Shown one piece after another: positions 30,879-37,737 of a stretch of 37,737 nucleotides of DNA; the stretch's first letter is position 1; the number at the start of each line of letters is the position of its first letter. This DNA is from an uncultured Eubacteriales bacterium. GTDB taxonomy: Bacteria; Bacillota; Clostridia; Oscillospirales; Acutalibacteraceae. The notes beneath the pieces were generated by a model. That model searched no databases, was not told the DNA's origin, and was given only the letters and a program-made list of their open reading frames with translations. The stretch spans positions 1-37,737 of the forward strand of contig CAKSSR010000019.1 in NCBI GenBank assembly GCA_934489735.1, read 5' to 3'. A program made the position numbers and the translations under genes.

Positions 30879-32967
30879 TGTTCCAGAAATATTTGGAAGT
30901 ATGGTATTTAATGATAACGTTATGAAAAAGATGTTACCTAGTGATGTTTATAAAAAATTAAAGATGACAATCGAAAATGAACAAATATTGGATATGAAAA
31001 TAGGCGATGTAGTAGCAAAGGCTATGAAAGATTGGGCAATAGAAAAGGGAGCGACACATTTTACTCACTGGTTCCAACCAATGACTGGCATAACTGCTGA
31101 AAAACATGACAGCTTTATTACTTTATCAGAAAATGGAAGCGTTATAATGGATTTCTCAGGCAAGGACTTGATAAAAGGTGAGCCAGATGCTTCAAGCTTT
31201 CCATCAGGAGGACTTAGAGCGACATTTGAAGCACGTGGTTATACTGCTTGGGATCCCACTTCATATGCATTCATAAAGGATAAAACATTATGCGTTCCGA
31301 CAGTATTCTGCTCCTATGGAGGAGAAGTGCTGGATACTAAGACTCCATTACTAAAGTCTTGTAGAGCAATAAATAAGCAATCTATGAGGATATTAAAGCT
31401 TTTTGGTCATGACGAAGTAAAGAAAGTTGTGGCTAATGTAGGGGCAGAACAAGAATATTTTATCATAGATAAGGAATCGTATAACAAAAGAAAAGACTTG
31501 ATAGTGTGCGGAAGAACTTTATTTGGAGCAGGAGTACCAAAAGGTCAAGAATTAGTAGATCATTACTTTGGAACTATAAAGCCTAGAATATCTAACTTTA
31601 TGAAGGAATTAGATGAAGAGTTATGGAAGTTAGGTATCATGGCTAAAACGGAACACAGTGAGGCGGCACCGGCTCAACATGAACTAGCGCCAGTATATAC
31701 TTCTGTCAATATAGCTACCGATCATAACCAACTGATAATGGAAATAATGAAAATAGTGGCGGATAAACACGGCTTGGTTTGCCTTCTTCACGAAAAACCA
31801 TTCAAGGGCATAAACGGAAGTGGAAAGCATAACAATTGGTCTTTGTCAACTGATACTGGATTAAATCTTTTTGAACCAGGAGTATCTCCTTTTGAAAATG
31901 CTCAATTCTTATTGTTCCTATGCGCTATGATGAAGGGTGCAGATGAATATCAGGATTTACTCAGACTGTCTATAGCAACTGCGGGAAATGACTGCAGACT
32001 TGGCGGAGATGAAGCACCTCCTAGCATTGTTTCATTGTTTTTAGGAGAAGAATTGACAGAAATTTTGGAGGCATTAGAGACAGGGTCTAAATATAGTAGC
32101 AAAATTATATCAGACTTAGAAATTGGTTTAGATTCATTGCCTCCGTTTAAGAGAGATACGTCAGATAGAAACAGGACGTCACCAATTGCCTTTACTGGAA
32201 ATAAATTTGAATTCAGAATGGTTGGGTCAAGTGCTTCTATAGCTACTGCAAATATAGTTATAAATACGATAATGGCAGAGGAACTTAGATACTTTGCAGA
32301 TATTTTAGAAAAATCTGAAAATTTTCAAGAGGACCTTCACAATCTGATAATAGATGTCATCAAAAATCACAAAAAAATAATATTTAATGGGAACAGCTAT
32401 TCGCAAGAGTGGGTAAATGAAGCAAAAGATAGAGGACTTTTAAATTTAGAAAGCACTCCTGATGCAGCTCCATACTATTTGGCAGAAAAAAATATAAATC
32501 TATTTAAAAATCATAGAATCTTTAATGAAAAAGAGACTAGATCAAGATATGAAATACAATTAGAAAAGTATTGTAAAGTAATACATACGGAAGCACAGAC
32601 TATGATTACAATGGTTAAGAAGGACATTTTGCCTGGCATAATAAATTATAGCAAAGATATATCGGATGCAATAAATTCTAAGAGATTGTTGATGTCAGAA
32701 GAGTATTATTCAACAGAACTTGACTTATTGGCTAAGATATCTGTGCTTAATAACAATATGTATTTGAATTTATGCAAGTTGGAGGAAGCATTGGCAAAGT
32801 CAAAAGACTATATAGATATGGAAATTTCTATCCCTGCCATGTATTATAAGAACAGCGTTATCCCCTGCATGAACGAACTTAGAGCTGACGTGGATAAATT
32901 AGAAAGAACTACTTCGAGGAAGTATTGGCCTTACCCTTCGTATGGAGATATGTTGTTTTTGATATAA
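30871..32967 (+). CDS. glnN: Type III glutamine synthetase (GlnN)
   Basis: The protein has 698 residues, typical of the large GSIII family and far longer than GSI (about 440-470). Family signatures: EIFGSMVFNDNVMKKMLP at the N-terminus, KGATHFTHWFQPMTG, FPSGGLRATFEARGYTAWD, NVGAEQEYF (metal-binding Glu), EAAPAQHELAPVY, NGSGKHNNWSLST (ATP and ammonia site), and GNDCRLGGDEAPPSI. It forms glutamine from glutamate, ammonia and ATP. ATG 30871 is fixed by an in-frame TGA at 30862; it lies 32 bases downstream of the only good ribosome binding site, so translation is probably coupled to the overlapping leader frame. Single-gene unit with promoter and terminator. Confidence 0.97.
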   Translation: MSSVPEIFGSMVFNDNVMKKMLPSDVYKKLKMTIENEQILDMKIGDVVAKAMKDWAIEKGATHFTHWFQPMTGITAEKHDSFITLSENGSVIMDFSGKDLIKGEPDASSFPSGGLRATFEARGYTAWDPTSYAFIKDKTLCVPTVFCSYGGEVLDTKTPLLKSCRAINKQSMRILKLFGHDEVKKVVANVGAEQEYFIIDKESYNKRKDLIVCGRTLFGAGVPKGQELVDHYFGTIKPRISNFMKELDEELWKLGIMAKTEHSEAAPAQHELAPVYTSVNIATDHNQLIMEIMKIVADKHGLVCLLHEKPFKGINGSGKHNNWSLSTDTGLNLFEPGVSPFENAQFLLFLCAMMKGADEYQDLLRLSIATAGNDCRLGGDEAPPSIVSLFLGEELTEILEALETGSKYSSKIISDLEIGLDSLPPFKRDTSDRNRTSPIAFTGNKFEFRMVGSSASIATANIVINTIMAEELRYFADILEKSENFQEDLHNLIIDVIKNHKKIIFNGNSYSQEWVNEAKDRGLLNLESTPDAAPYYLAEKNINLFKNHRIFNEKETRSRYEIQLEKYCKVIHTEAQTMITMVKKDILPGIINYSKDISDAINSKRLLMSEEYYSTELDLLAKISVLNNNMYLNLCKLEEALAKSKDYIDMEISIPAMYYKNSVIPCMNELRADVDKLERTTSRKYWPYPSYGDMLFLI

Positions 32968-32988
32968 TTATCATTATCATTAAGATTA

Positions 32989-33018
32989 TGTTGAAAACTA
33001 TGTGGAAAACGTTGAAAA
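32989..33018 (+). repeat. Second DnaA-box-like nonamer array
   Basis: TGTTGAAAA (32989), TGTGGAAAA (33001) and CGTTGAAAA (33010), spaced 12 and 9 bases. This copies the order and spacing of the first three nonamers at 9127-9156 with only a few base changes. Confidence 0.6.
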
Positions 33019-33054
33019 TTGGTTGAGCTTTATTAATTGGATTGAAAAAAAATC

Positions 33055-33089
33055 GAGAGATTGGCTTGAATTTGGCTAATCTCTCTTTT
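33055..33089. terminator. Terminator between glnN and the minus-strand pair
   Basis: GAGAGATT (33055-33062) pairs with AATCTCTC (33078-33085), extended by GGC/GGCT, followed by TTTTG. An A-rich tract on the other side allows bidirectional use. Confidence 0.8.
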
Positions 33090-33117
33090 GATTTTGATTA
33101 TCTTTTTATCCTCGAAC

Positions 33118-33624
33118 TTAATTATTCTCATCGGGATCTCTTTCAGGTTGCTTAATCAATTGTATAAAGTTTGCATCATCCCTGAAATAGACATAATACA
33201 TTCTTTCGCTCTTGTTGTGAAAGGAGATATATTTTCCTTTTGTCAACTTGTTTAAATCAATTGTGCCGCTTACATTATCTTTGTCCTTGTCTTTATATGT
33301 TATATTTATTAGTTGCTTTGCCCTGGCATCGTCAACATCTTTTGCTTTCGAATCTGTTATCAGATCTTCAAATGAAGCCCTTTCGCATGTTACTTTGTAA
33401 AAGTCGCTTATCTTTATAGAGATGAAGTTATTACGTACAGAAGTTTTAACTACGTTGTTCGTACTTTCTACGAAATTGTCAATGCTATTTAATAACTCGC
33501 TTGACTTATTCATTAATTTTGGTATCGTAGTCGTTCCAATAATAAGAGTTAGTATGCTCATAGTAGTAGTCAAAATTCCCTTTGGACTTAAGTATTCTTG
33601 TATAGTTTCTTTTAAAATTAACAT
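33118..33624 (-). CDS. Small membrane-anchored protein, pair member 2
   Basis: The protein has 168 residues. An N-terminal segment with the motif YLSPKGILTTTMSILTLIIG (about residues 11-30) forms one membrane helix. A polar, partly helical region (NSIDNFVESTNNVV) and a C-terminal part with beta character (KGKYISFHNKSERMYYVYFRDD) follow, ending in a charged tail. AGGTGGTGAT precedes ATG 33624. The upstream neighbour has the same layout, including an SPxGxL motif and SIDN after the helix, so both are probably paralogues transcribed together. No known family recognised; topology suggests an anchored domain on one side of the membrane. Confidence 0.75.
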   Translation of the reverse strand: MLILKETIQEYLSPKGILTTTMSILTLIIGTTTIPKLMNKSSELLNSIDNFVESTNNVVKTSVRNNFISIKISDFYKVTCERASFEDLITDSKAKDVDDARAKQLINITYKDKDKDNVSGTIDLNKLTKGKYISFHNKSERMYYVYFRDDANFIQLIKQPERDPDENN

Positions 33625-33647
33625 ATTATCACCACCTGACCTTTACT

Positions 33648-34277
33648 TTAGTTAGAACTACTGCTAGATCTATTTCCTTCTGCTTCTTTTTGGCTTATAA
33701 TGCGCTCAACCTCTATTGATGAGCCTTTAACTATATCAAAATCTGATAAGGATGCGTCACTTTCTTTAAATTCTTTTCGATAAAAATCTCGATTTTTATA
33801 ACTTCTGTATGTCAGTCCATATACTTTTCTTCCATTTTCTATCCTTGGAGCCAATATACATTGACCTGTTTTTAGATAACGTAAGCCTACTTTCTGACCA
33901 AATTCAGTAATAAAGTCTTCGTCAATAGCACTTACGCTGTCTGAGTCAATACGTGAATATATTTTTTTCTCTTTGATGCCATTATTTAAATCTTCTTCTA
34001 TGACCACGTCATCAAGTTTTTTAGTCAATTTGTTGCCCGTCACGTAATTTAAAGATCTCATTAAGAAAGATTCATTTATCGCACTATCTTTCTCAGTTAT
34101 AGCATTTTCTAAGGTGCGACTGTTCTCGTCTATCGTTTGAGATATATTGTCAATAGAATTGCAAATGTTTTTTTCTAAATTCTTAAAGTTATTGATGTTA
34201 TATAGTAAAACAAAGCAAGCAGAAAGAGACAAAAGACCTGACGGAGATATAATTTTTTTAATAACTGGTTTAATCAT
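33648..34277 (-). CDS. Small membrane-anchored protein, pair member 1
   Basis: The protein has 209 residues. It starts MIKPVIKKIISPSGLLSLSA, a basic amphipathic stretch running into a membrane helix (about residues 12-27). NICNSIDNISQTIDENS follows, then a variable region and a compact C-terminal part (RYLKTGQCILAPRIENGRKVYGLTYRSY). It ends with five serines (SSSSSN). GAAGGATTG precedes ATG. The SPSGLL...SIDN layout is shared with the downstream gene (SPKGIL...SIDN). First gene of a two-gene operon behind a consensus promoter at 34425-34453 with a leader of about 140 bases. Function unknown. Confidence 0.75.
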   Translation of the reverse strand: MIKPVIKKIISPSGLLSLSACFVLLYNINNFKNLEKNICNSIDNISQTIDENSRTLENAITEKDSAINESFLMRSLNYVTGNKLTKKLDDVVIEEDLNNGIKEKKIYSRIDSDSVSAIDEDFITEFGQKVGLRYLKTGQCILAPRIENGRKVYGLTYRSYKNRDFYRKEFKESDASLSDFDIVKGSSIEVERIISQKEAEGNRSSSSSN

Positions 34278-34424
34278 AATTAATCAATCCTTCTCTAATA
34301 TCATATTATTGCTCTTATTGCAAGTATCTGAGTTGATATTTTTAAATTCTAATAGTAGTTAGTATGTATTTTGCTATACTTCTGTTATATATTTTGCTTA
34401 AATTTCATATTTTAATTTAATTAT

Positions 34425-34453
34425 ATTATACTATACTAATAATATATTGTCAA
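34425..34453 (-). promoter_or_regulatory. Consensus promoter of the membrane-anchored pair
   Basis: Read on the minus strand: TTGACA (34448-34453) and TATAAT (34425-34430) with a 17-base spacer, a perfect consensus. Transcription should start near 34418. Confidence 0.85.
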
Positions 34454-34533
34454 TCATTGGATCTAAAGTAAACATGTTTTCAAAATATGATAATTTTAAT
34501 GTAAAAAAAAGGAAACTATAATGAGTAAAATTG

Positions 34534-34585
34534 AAAAGAGACTATATTTTTGATGCTTGAAGTTGATCATAGTCTCTTTTTTGCT
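34534..34585. terminator. Long-stem terminator, probably bidirectional
   Basis: AAAAGAGACTAT (34534-34545) pairs perfectly with ATAGTCTCTTTT (34569-34580), with T tracts on both strands. It lies between the surface-protein gene and the membrane-anchored pair, both on the minus strand. Confidence 0.85.
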
Positions 34586-34601
34586 ATGCTTTGATTTTGA
34601 A

Positions 34602-34845
34602 TTATATCAATTTCTTATGCGAATGATAAATTATTGGTGAAATTTCGCTTATATATCGTTGATTAATCAATTCTAGAACAGGTGGATTGCTTTATCTTCC
34701 ATTACTTTTACTAAGTTAGTGCTTCCTTTTGTAAATAGGTAGGTTGTTAATTCCCTTTCAGTTAGTACCAATGTGCTAAGGAGATGTTAATTATTTGCTC
34801 TGCCTTTTTAGTCATGGATAATCGATTATCTCCAAAAACATACAT
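34602..34845 (-). pseudogene. Decayed protein-coding remnant (three frames)
   Basis: On the minus strand three overlapping or adjacent frames read like pieces of one protein. 34845-34762 starts MYVFGDNRLSMTKKAEQI; 34771-34676 contains LTERELTTYLFTKGSTNLV then KVMEDKAIHLF; 34670-34602 is LINQRYISEISPIIYHSHKK. The pieces are joined by two frameshifts and two stops. The first overlaps the 3' end of the surface-protein gene. I do not recognise the family. It may be a gene truncated when the surface-protein gene was inserted or rearranged. Confidence 0.4.
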
Positions 34846-36706
34846 TGTCATACAAATTTCTGAAAAATGATTTAGTTTTGACGGTAATTGGCTTACTTGG
34901 TTCACTTGGCATTCTCGATTCAGTTTCTTTTATTCTAGTTATTACATCATATGTTGTTGATCCACTTAGATTTTTTATAATTGCACTGTCGTCCCACGTC
35001 TTCCCGCCGTCTACTGAATATTCTTGATTTTCAACTTTCTTAACTTCTATTGAATGATTTGTCTTTTTTATAAACTCAGGTGCATCTGGAGCAGCTGGGC
35101 CATCCATTTTTGTAACTACTCTTATAGCTGAACTGTTATGGCCAGTAGTTGTATTCTCACAGTCTTTCACTCTTGTTACAATGTCATAATAATGGTAAGA
35201 CTGTAGGTTGGTAAATATATTGCTGTCTTGCCATGTCTTGCCGTTATCCATAGAATACTCGTTACCAGGTACTTTCTTAACTTCGATTGAATTGTTTGTG
35301 ACCCTCTTTAATACAGGTGAGTCGGAATATCTAGGAGTTAAATCTTTATAAACAGCTACAGGTATTTTGTATTCTAAAGTTCTATAATTCGGATCGCAAG
35401 GCTTGAATTTTAAAATATATCCGTCATTGCGAACTGTTGGAACTATATCCCCGTCTTTCCATTCAAAGAAACCTGGTATGCTCGCTGAACCAACGCTTAA
35501 AGCTACTTGTGATAACTTGTTTCCATATATCAATCCGTTAACAGGTACCGCCCATGAGTAAACCGTTGGATTGGCTTTTTCAACTGTGACTTTTATTGGA
35601 ATAGAATGTTCAGCTTTATACATCCTTGATTCACTTAGTAATACTGGATTGTAATCCGCATAGTAAATGTTTACTCCACTTTGTGGAATTGTATCTGGAT
35701 TTGTTCTCCAAGTAAAGCCCATCGGAAGAGAAATGTCTCTTAATCTCGTATAAGGGTTGTATGTTATCTTGTCTATCTTCGGCCTTGGTACGCTTCCTTT
35801 ATTGACTATTAGTTCAATATGTTTAGAATACCTTCCTCCATTAATAGGATCTCGATATACTACTTTGAAATTGTATACTCCTGCATCCCTTAAGTAAAAA
35901 TCCTTCTCCCATTTCCAACCATTATCTAGTGAAATATCACTTAATGATAAACCACTTCTATAATTGGTCTCAACTTTTGAAATCTCCGGAGGCTGGACCT
36001 TTATTTTGAATGATTTACCGTTCATTGAGTGGACATTCTTTATTTCATATGTTCCACATCCTAAAAGTTCATCGTTACTTGTTAGTTTAAATAAGTTAGA
36101 ATCTGGGGCCTTGACGTAGTAAAGCATATTATTGAGACCTACGTTTGATAATGTTAAACCTTTTCTGTACTCTACTTTCTTGCCGGAAACTATTATATAG
36201 CCCACTTTACTGCTGTCTCTCTTTAGCTTGTATACGTATATGCCTAAATCTAGTTCATAGTTCTTAGATGCCTTTGAAAAATCAATGAAATTGAAGCTAT
36301 TTTCATCATTTCTCTTTGAAATATAAATGTCGTCTGAGAAACCACAGTCCTTAAGTTTTAATTTCTTCTTATATTTTACATCTATATCCTTAGGTTGAAT
36401 ATCGTTTTTACTGTCGTCTGAAGTGCTTGTTGAATAATTTTTGCTGTTCTGCTCTCTATTTTTATTATTTTTTTCTGCCTCTTGGTTGTTTTTGATGTTA
36501 CTGTTGTATTCTGAACTTTGATCATCATTCTTATTGCTTATATTGAATTTATCCATTAGCTTATCCAAGTTATTGACTGCCGATTGATAGTCTTGATTAT
36601 TGAAGCTATTTTTGTTATTATAAGTACTCGCATAAGAAGTTAAGGACAACATAGAGATTAGACCGATTGAAATTACTAATTTCTTACTATTTTTTTTCAC
36701 TCTCAT
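34826..36706 (-). CDS. Secreted surface protein with Ig/FN3-like repeats
   Basis: I chose ATG 36706 (626 residues), giving MRVKKNSKKLVISIGLISML as a signal peptide with likely cleavage near SYAS. The TTG at 36763 would add residues before the signal. Residues about 25-105 are Asn/Ser/Lys-rich low complexity. The middle has several beta-rich modules with recurring GLSLSDISL/GLTLSNVGL and GVYNFKVVYRDP-type elements, as in bacterial Ig-like or MBG repeats. The C-terminal part has two fibronectin-like repeats, each with EYSxDxGKTWxDS and YDVITRIKxTE. There is no LPXTG, so wall attachment is unclear. The 5' region has an AAAGGAG site followed by a hairpin and a tiny ORF before the ATG. Probably an adhesin or surface-layer type protein; this is inference. 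Confidence 0.8.
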   Translation of the reverse strand: MRVKKNSKKLVISIGLISMLSLTSYASTYNNKNSFNNQDYQSAVNNLDKLMDKFNISNKNDDQSSEYNSNIKNNQEAEKNNKNREQNSKNYSTSTSDDSKNDIQPKDIDVKYKKKLKLKDCGFSDDIYISKRNDENSFNFIDFSKASKNYELDLGIYVYKLKRDSSKVGYIIVSGKKVEYRKGLTLSNVGLNNMLYYVKAPDSNLFKLTSNDELLGCGTYEIKNVHSMNGKSFKIKVQPPEISKVETNYRSGLSLSDISLDNGWKWEKDFYLRDAGVYNFKVVYRDPINGGRYSKHIELIVNKGSVPRPKIDKITYNPYTRLRDISLPMGFTWRTNPDTIPQSGVNIYYADYNPVLLSESRMYKAEHSIPIKVTVEKANPTVYSWAVPVNGLIYGNKLSQVALSVGSASIPGFFEWKDGDIVPTVRNDGYILKFKPCDPNYRTLEYKIPVAVYKDLTPRYSDSPVLKRVTNNSIEVKKVPGNEYSMDNGKTWQDSNIFTNLQSYHYYDIVTRVKDCENTTTGHNSSAIRVVTKMDGPAAPDAPEFIKKTNHSIEVKKVENQEYSVDGGKTWDDSAIIKNLSGSTTYDVITRIKETESRMPSEPSKPITVKTKSFFRNLYDNVCFWR

Positions 36707-36712
36707 ATTCTT

Positions 36713-36745
36713 TACACTACCATCCTTGGTTAAGGATAGTCTCCT
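36713..36745 (-). promoter_or_regulatory. Displaced ribosome binding site, hairpin and mini-ORF before the surface-protein gene
   Basis: On the minus strand: AAAGGAG, then the perfect hairpin ATCCTT-AACC-AAGGAT, then ATG-GTA-GTG-TAA (MVV), then five bases to the chosen ATG. Folding the hairpin would shorten the gap between ribosome binding site and start. Confidence 0.4.
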
Positions 36746-36783
36746 TTCTTTTAAATTAGTCAAGTTTTCAACTCATTAATTAC

Positions 36784-36807
36784 ATTATAACATAAACGAA
36801 ATCAAAA
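36784..36807 (-). promoter_or_regulatory. Probable promoter of the surface-protein gene
   Basis: TATAAT (36784-36789 read on the minus strand) is clear; the upstream -35 (TGTAAA, about 18 bases away) is weak. Start near 36776. Confidence 0.45.
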
Positions 36808-36876
36808 TTTACACATTTAACATAAATTTAATATTTCTAATTCATCTTTGTTAAACTTGTATAATTTTCTATATAC

Positions 36877-36908
36877 CATGTATTGCTCATGTATTGCAAA
36901 TACAATAC
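36877..36908 (+). repeat. Short direct and inverted repeats upstream of the rpsJ promoter
   Basis: CATGTATTGC occurs at 36877-36886 and again at 36888-36897. GTATTG (36891-36896) is inverted as CAATAC (36903-36908). No gene lies between the surface-protein start and rpsJ. Confidence 0.5.
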
Positions 36909-37059
36909 AAATACTTAAAGAGGCTTTTGCTTTTTGATAACTAAATAGTTGATAAAAATGATGATTGAGTTTATAAATTTTTAACTAGTTCTAACAAAGT
37001 ATTGAATTCCATTATTTTATTTGATAAAAGTACTTGATTTTATTTCTGGGATGTGATAG

Positions 37060-37065
37060 TATAAT
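37060..37065 (+). promoter_or_regulatory. Promoter -10 of the S10 operon
   Basis: TATAAT at 37060-37065; the best -35 candidate, TTGATT about 20 bases upstream, is badly spaced. Start near 37072, leaving a leader of about 245 bases. Confidence 0.55.
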
Positions 37066-37071
37066 AGAGCG

Positions 37072-37318
37072 TGACTGCTTAAGATATGCGTTGAAGCGGG
37101 AGGTTGCGACTATTGTCGGTTTTTCCGTGGAGTATGTCCGATTTTAAACCGGGCGATTACAAGTAATACAGGTGATGTTAATTTTACGTAACCTTGACTT
37201 TTGTCCTGCCCCGGATACTTGAGTGTGAATCCGGATTTTTTATGTTCTGAATTGAGAACACCCGGAACGGTGTAAGGATGAATCGCGCCGACATCATAAT
37301 TTTTAGGGAGGCGATAAA
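37072..37318 (+). promoter_or_regulatory. Structured leader of the S10 operon with a terminator-like hairpin
   Basis: More GC-rich than the surroundings. CCGGAT (37211-37216) pairs with ATCCGG (37229-37234), followed by ATTTTTT, a typical intrinsic attenuator. ACACC-CGGAAC-GGTGT forms another hairpin near 37259-37274. AGGGAGGCGAT provides the rpsJ ribosome binding site. S10 operons are autoregulated in several bacteria, E. coli L4 being the known case; that this leader works so is inference. Confidence 0.6.
37211..37241 (+). terminator. Attenuator hairpin in the S10 leader
   Basis: Six-base perfect stem CCGGAT/ATCCGG with a 12-base loop and a T tract, 78 bases before rpsJ. Confidence 0.7.
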
Positions 37319-37630
37319 ATGGCAGTCAAAGAGAAAATTAGAATAAGGCTTAAAGGGTATGATCATCAATTAGTTGATCAATCAGCAGAAAAGATAGTTG
37401 AAACAGCTAAGCGTACGGGAGCAAAGGTTTCTGGACCGGTTCCGTTACCAACAGAAAAGCAAGTGATAACTATTTTAAGAGCAGTGCATAAATATAAAGA
37501 TAGTCGTGAACAATTTGAAATGAGAACTCATAAGAGACTTATTGATGTTTTAAGACCATCTAACAAAACAGTAGAAGCTTTAATGAGCTTAGAATTACCT
37601 GCTGGCGTAGATATAGATATTAAACTATAA
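37319..37630 (+). CDS. rpsJ: 30S ribosomal protein S10
   Basis: The protein has 103 residues, standard length. It starts MAVKEKIRIRLKGYDHQLVD and contains GAKVSGPVPLPTEKQVITIL and REQFEMRTHKRLIDV, all diagnostic. S10 binds the 30S head and also serves in transcription antitermination (NusE) with NusB. GGGAGGCG precedes ATG 37319. It is the first gene of the S10 operon; rplC (L3) would be expected beyond the window. The upstream gene is a divergent surface protein rather than tuf, so the operon has its own promoter and leader here. Confidence 0.99.
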   Translation: MAVKEKIRIRLKGYDHQLVDQSAEKIVETAKRTGAKVSGPVPLPTEKQVITILRAVHKYKDSREQFEMRTHKRLIDVLRPSNKTVEALMSLELPAGVDIDIKL

Positions 37631-37737
37631 TTTGCAGTAGTCATGTAGGGTCAAGTTGACTAGAAACGACCACGCACACTCGTGACTTTAGTCATGAGTT
37701 AGTGGAAGAACCGTAGGAACTACGGGGATAGCTTGGT
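37631..37737 (+). promoter_or_regulatory. Structured spacer after rpsJ
   Basis: No start codon with ribosome binding site is reached before the window ends, although rplC should follow. The spacer is GC-richer than its surroundings and contains the perfect hairpin CCGTAG-GAA-CTACGG near the end (about 37710-37724), as well as smaller GTCA/TGAC pairings. It may be a second regulatory RNA upstream of rplC. Confidence 0.4.

Overview
The window is AT-rich DNA from a low-GC Bacillota, most likely a member of Clostridia. Evidence: Clostridia-like protein sequences (a type III glutamine synthetase, HisRS with a Cys-rich insert, a 3D-domain cell-wall protein, a ZapA/U32 pair), sigma-A type promoters with 17-bp spacers, and purine-rich ribosome binding sites. 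I cannot name the species. No tRNA, rRNA, CRISPR array, intact prophage or intact insertion sequence was seen.

Layout. 1-2581: three tandem genes for secreted proteins built of a 37-residue helical repeat (first gene cut by the window edge). 3036-3854: a secreted 3D-domain protein. 4141-9061: zapA, here fused to a very long coiled coil of almost identical 73-residue repeats, overlapping an RlhA-type U32 gene. 9316-9753: dut. 9918-13001: a 1,027-residue orphan protein with its own strong promoter. 13128-16254 (minus): two homologous flippase-like membrane proteins flanking a family 2 glycosyltransferase. 16760-21300: the cell-shape operon mreB-mreC-mreD-mrdA. 21723-22130: mgsA behind its own promoter and a long leader. 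22236-25306: hisS-aspS, followed by a TrkH-type potassium transporter and an unknown gene. 27651-30711: an accessory zone with a membrane protein, a decayed ISAs1-type transposase, a possible decayed ORF, and two small genes with duplicated promoter/RBS cassettes. 30871-32967: type III glutamine synthetase. 33118-34277 (minus): a pair of small membrane-anchored proteins. 34826-36706 (minus): a secreted surface protein with beta-sandwich repeats. 37319-37630: rpsJ, start of the S10 ribosomal operon, behind a long leader with a terminator-like hairpin.

How it fits together. The housekeeping backbone concerns cell shape and division (ZapA at the Z-ring; MreBCD and PBP2 in elongation), nucleotide hygiene (Dut), translation (HisRS, AspRS, S10, rRNA modification), nitrogen (GlnN) and K+ uptake. 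Lineage-specific cell-surface and unknown genes lie between these blocks.

Most unusual: the secreted 37-residue repeat family, the giant ZapA, paired DnaA-box-like nonamer arrays with a 12/9-bp rhythm in two intergenic regions, and a recurring arrangement in which a good Shine-Dalgarno sequence serves a tiny ORF just before the real gene (glnN, perhaps hisS and the surface protein).
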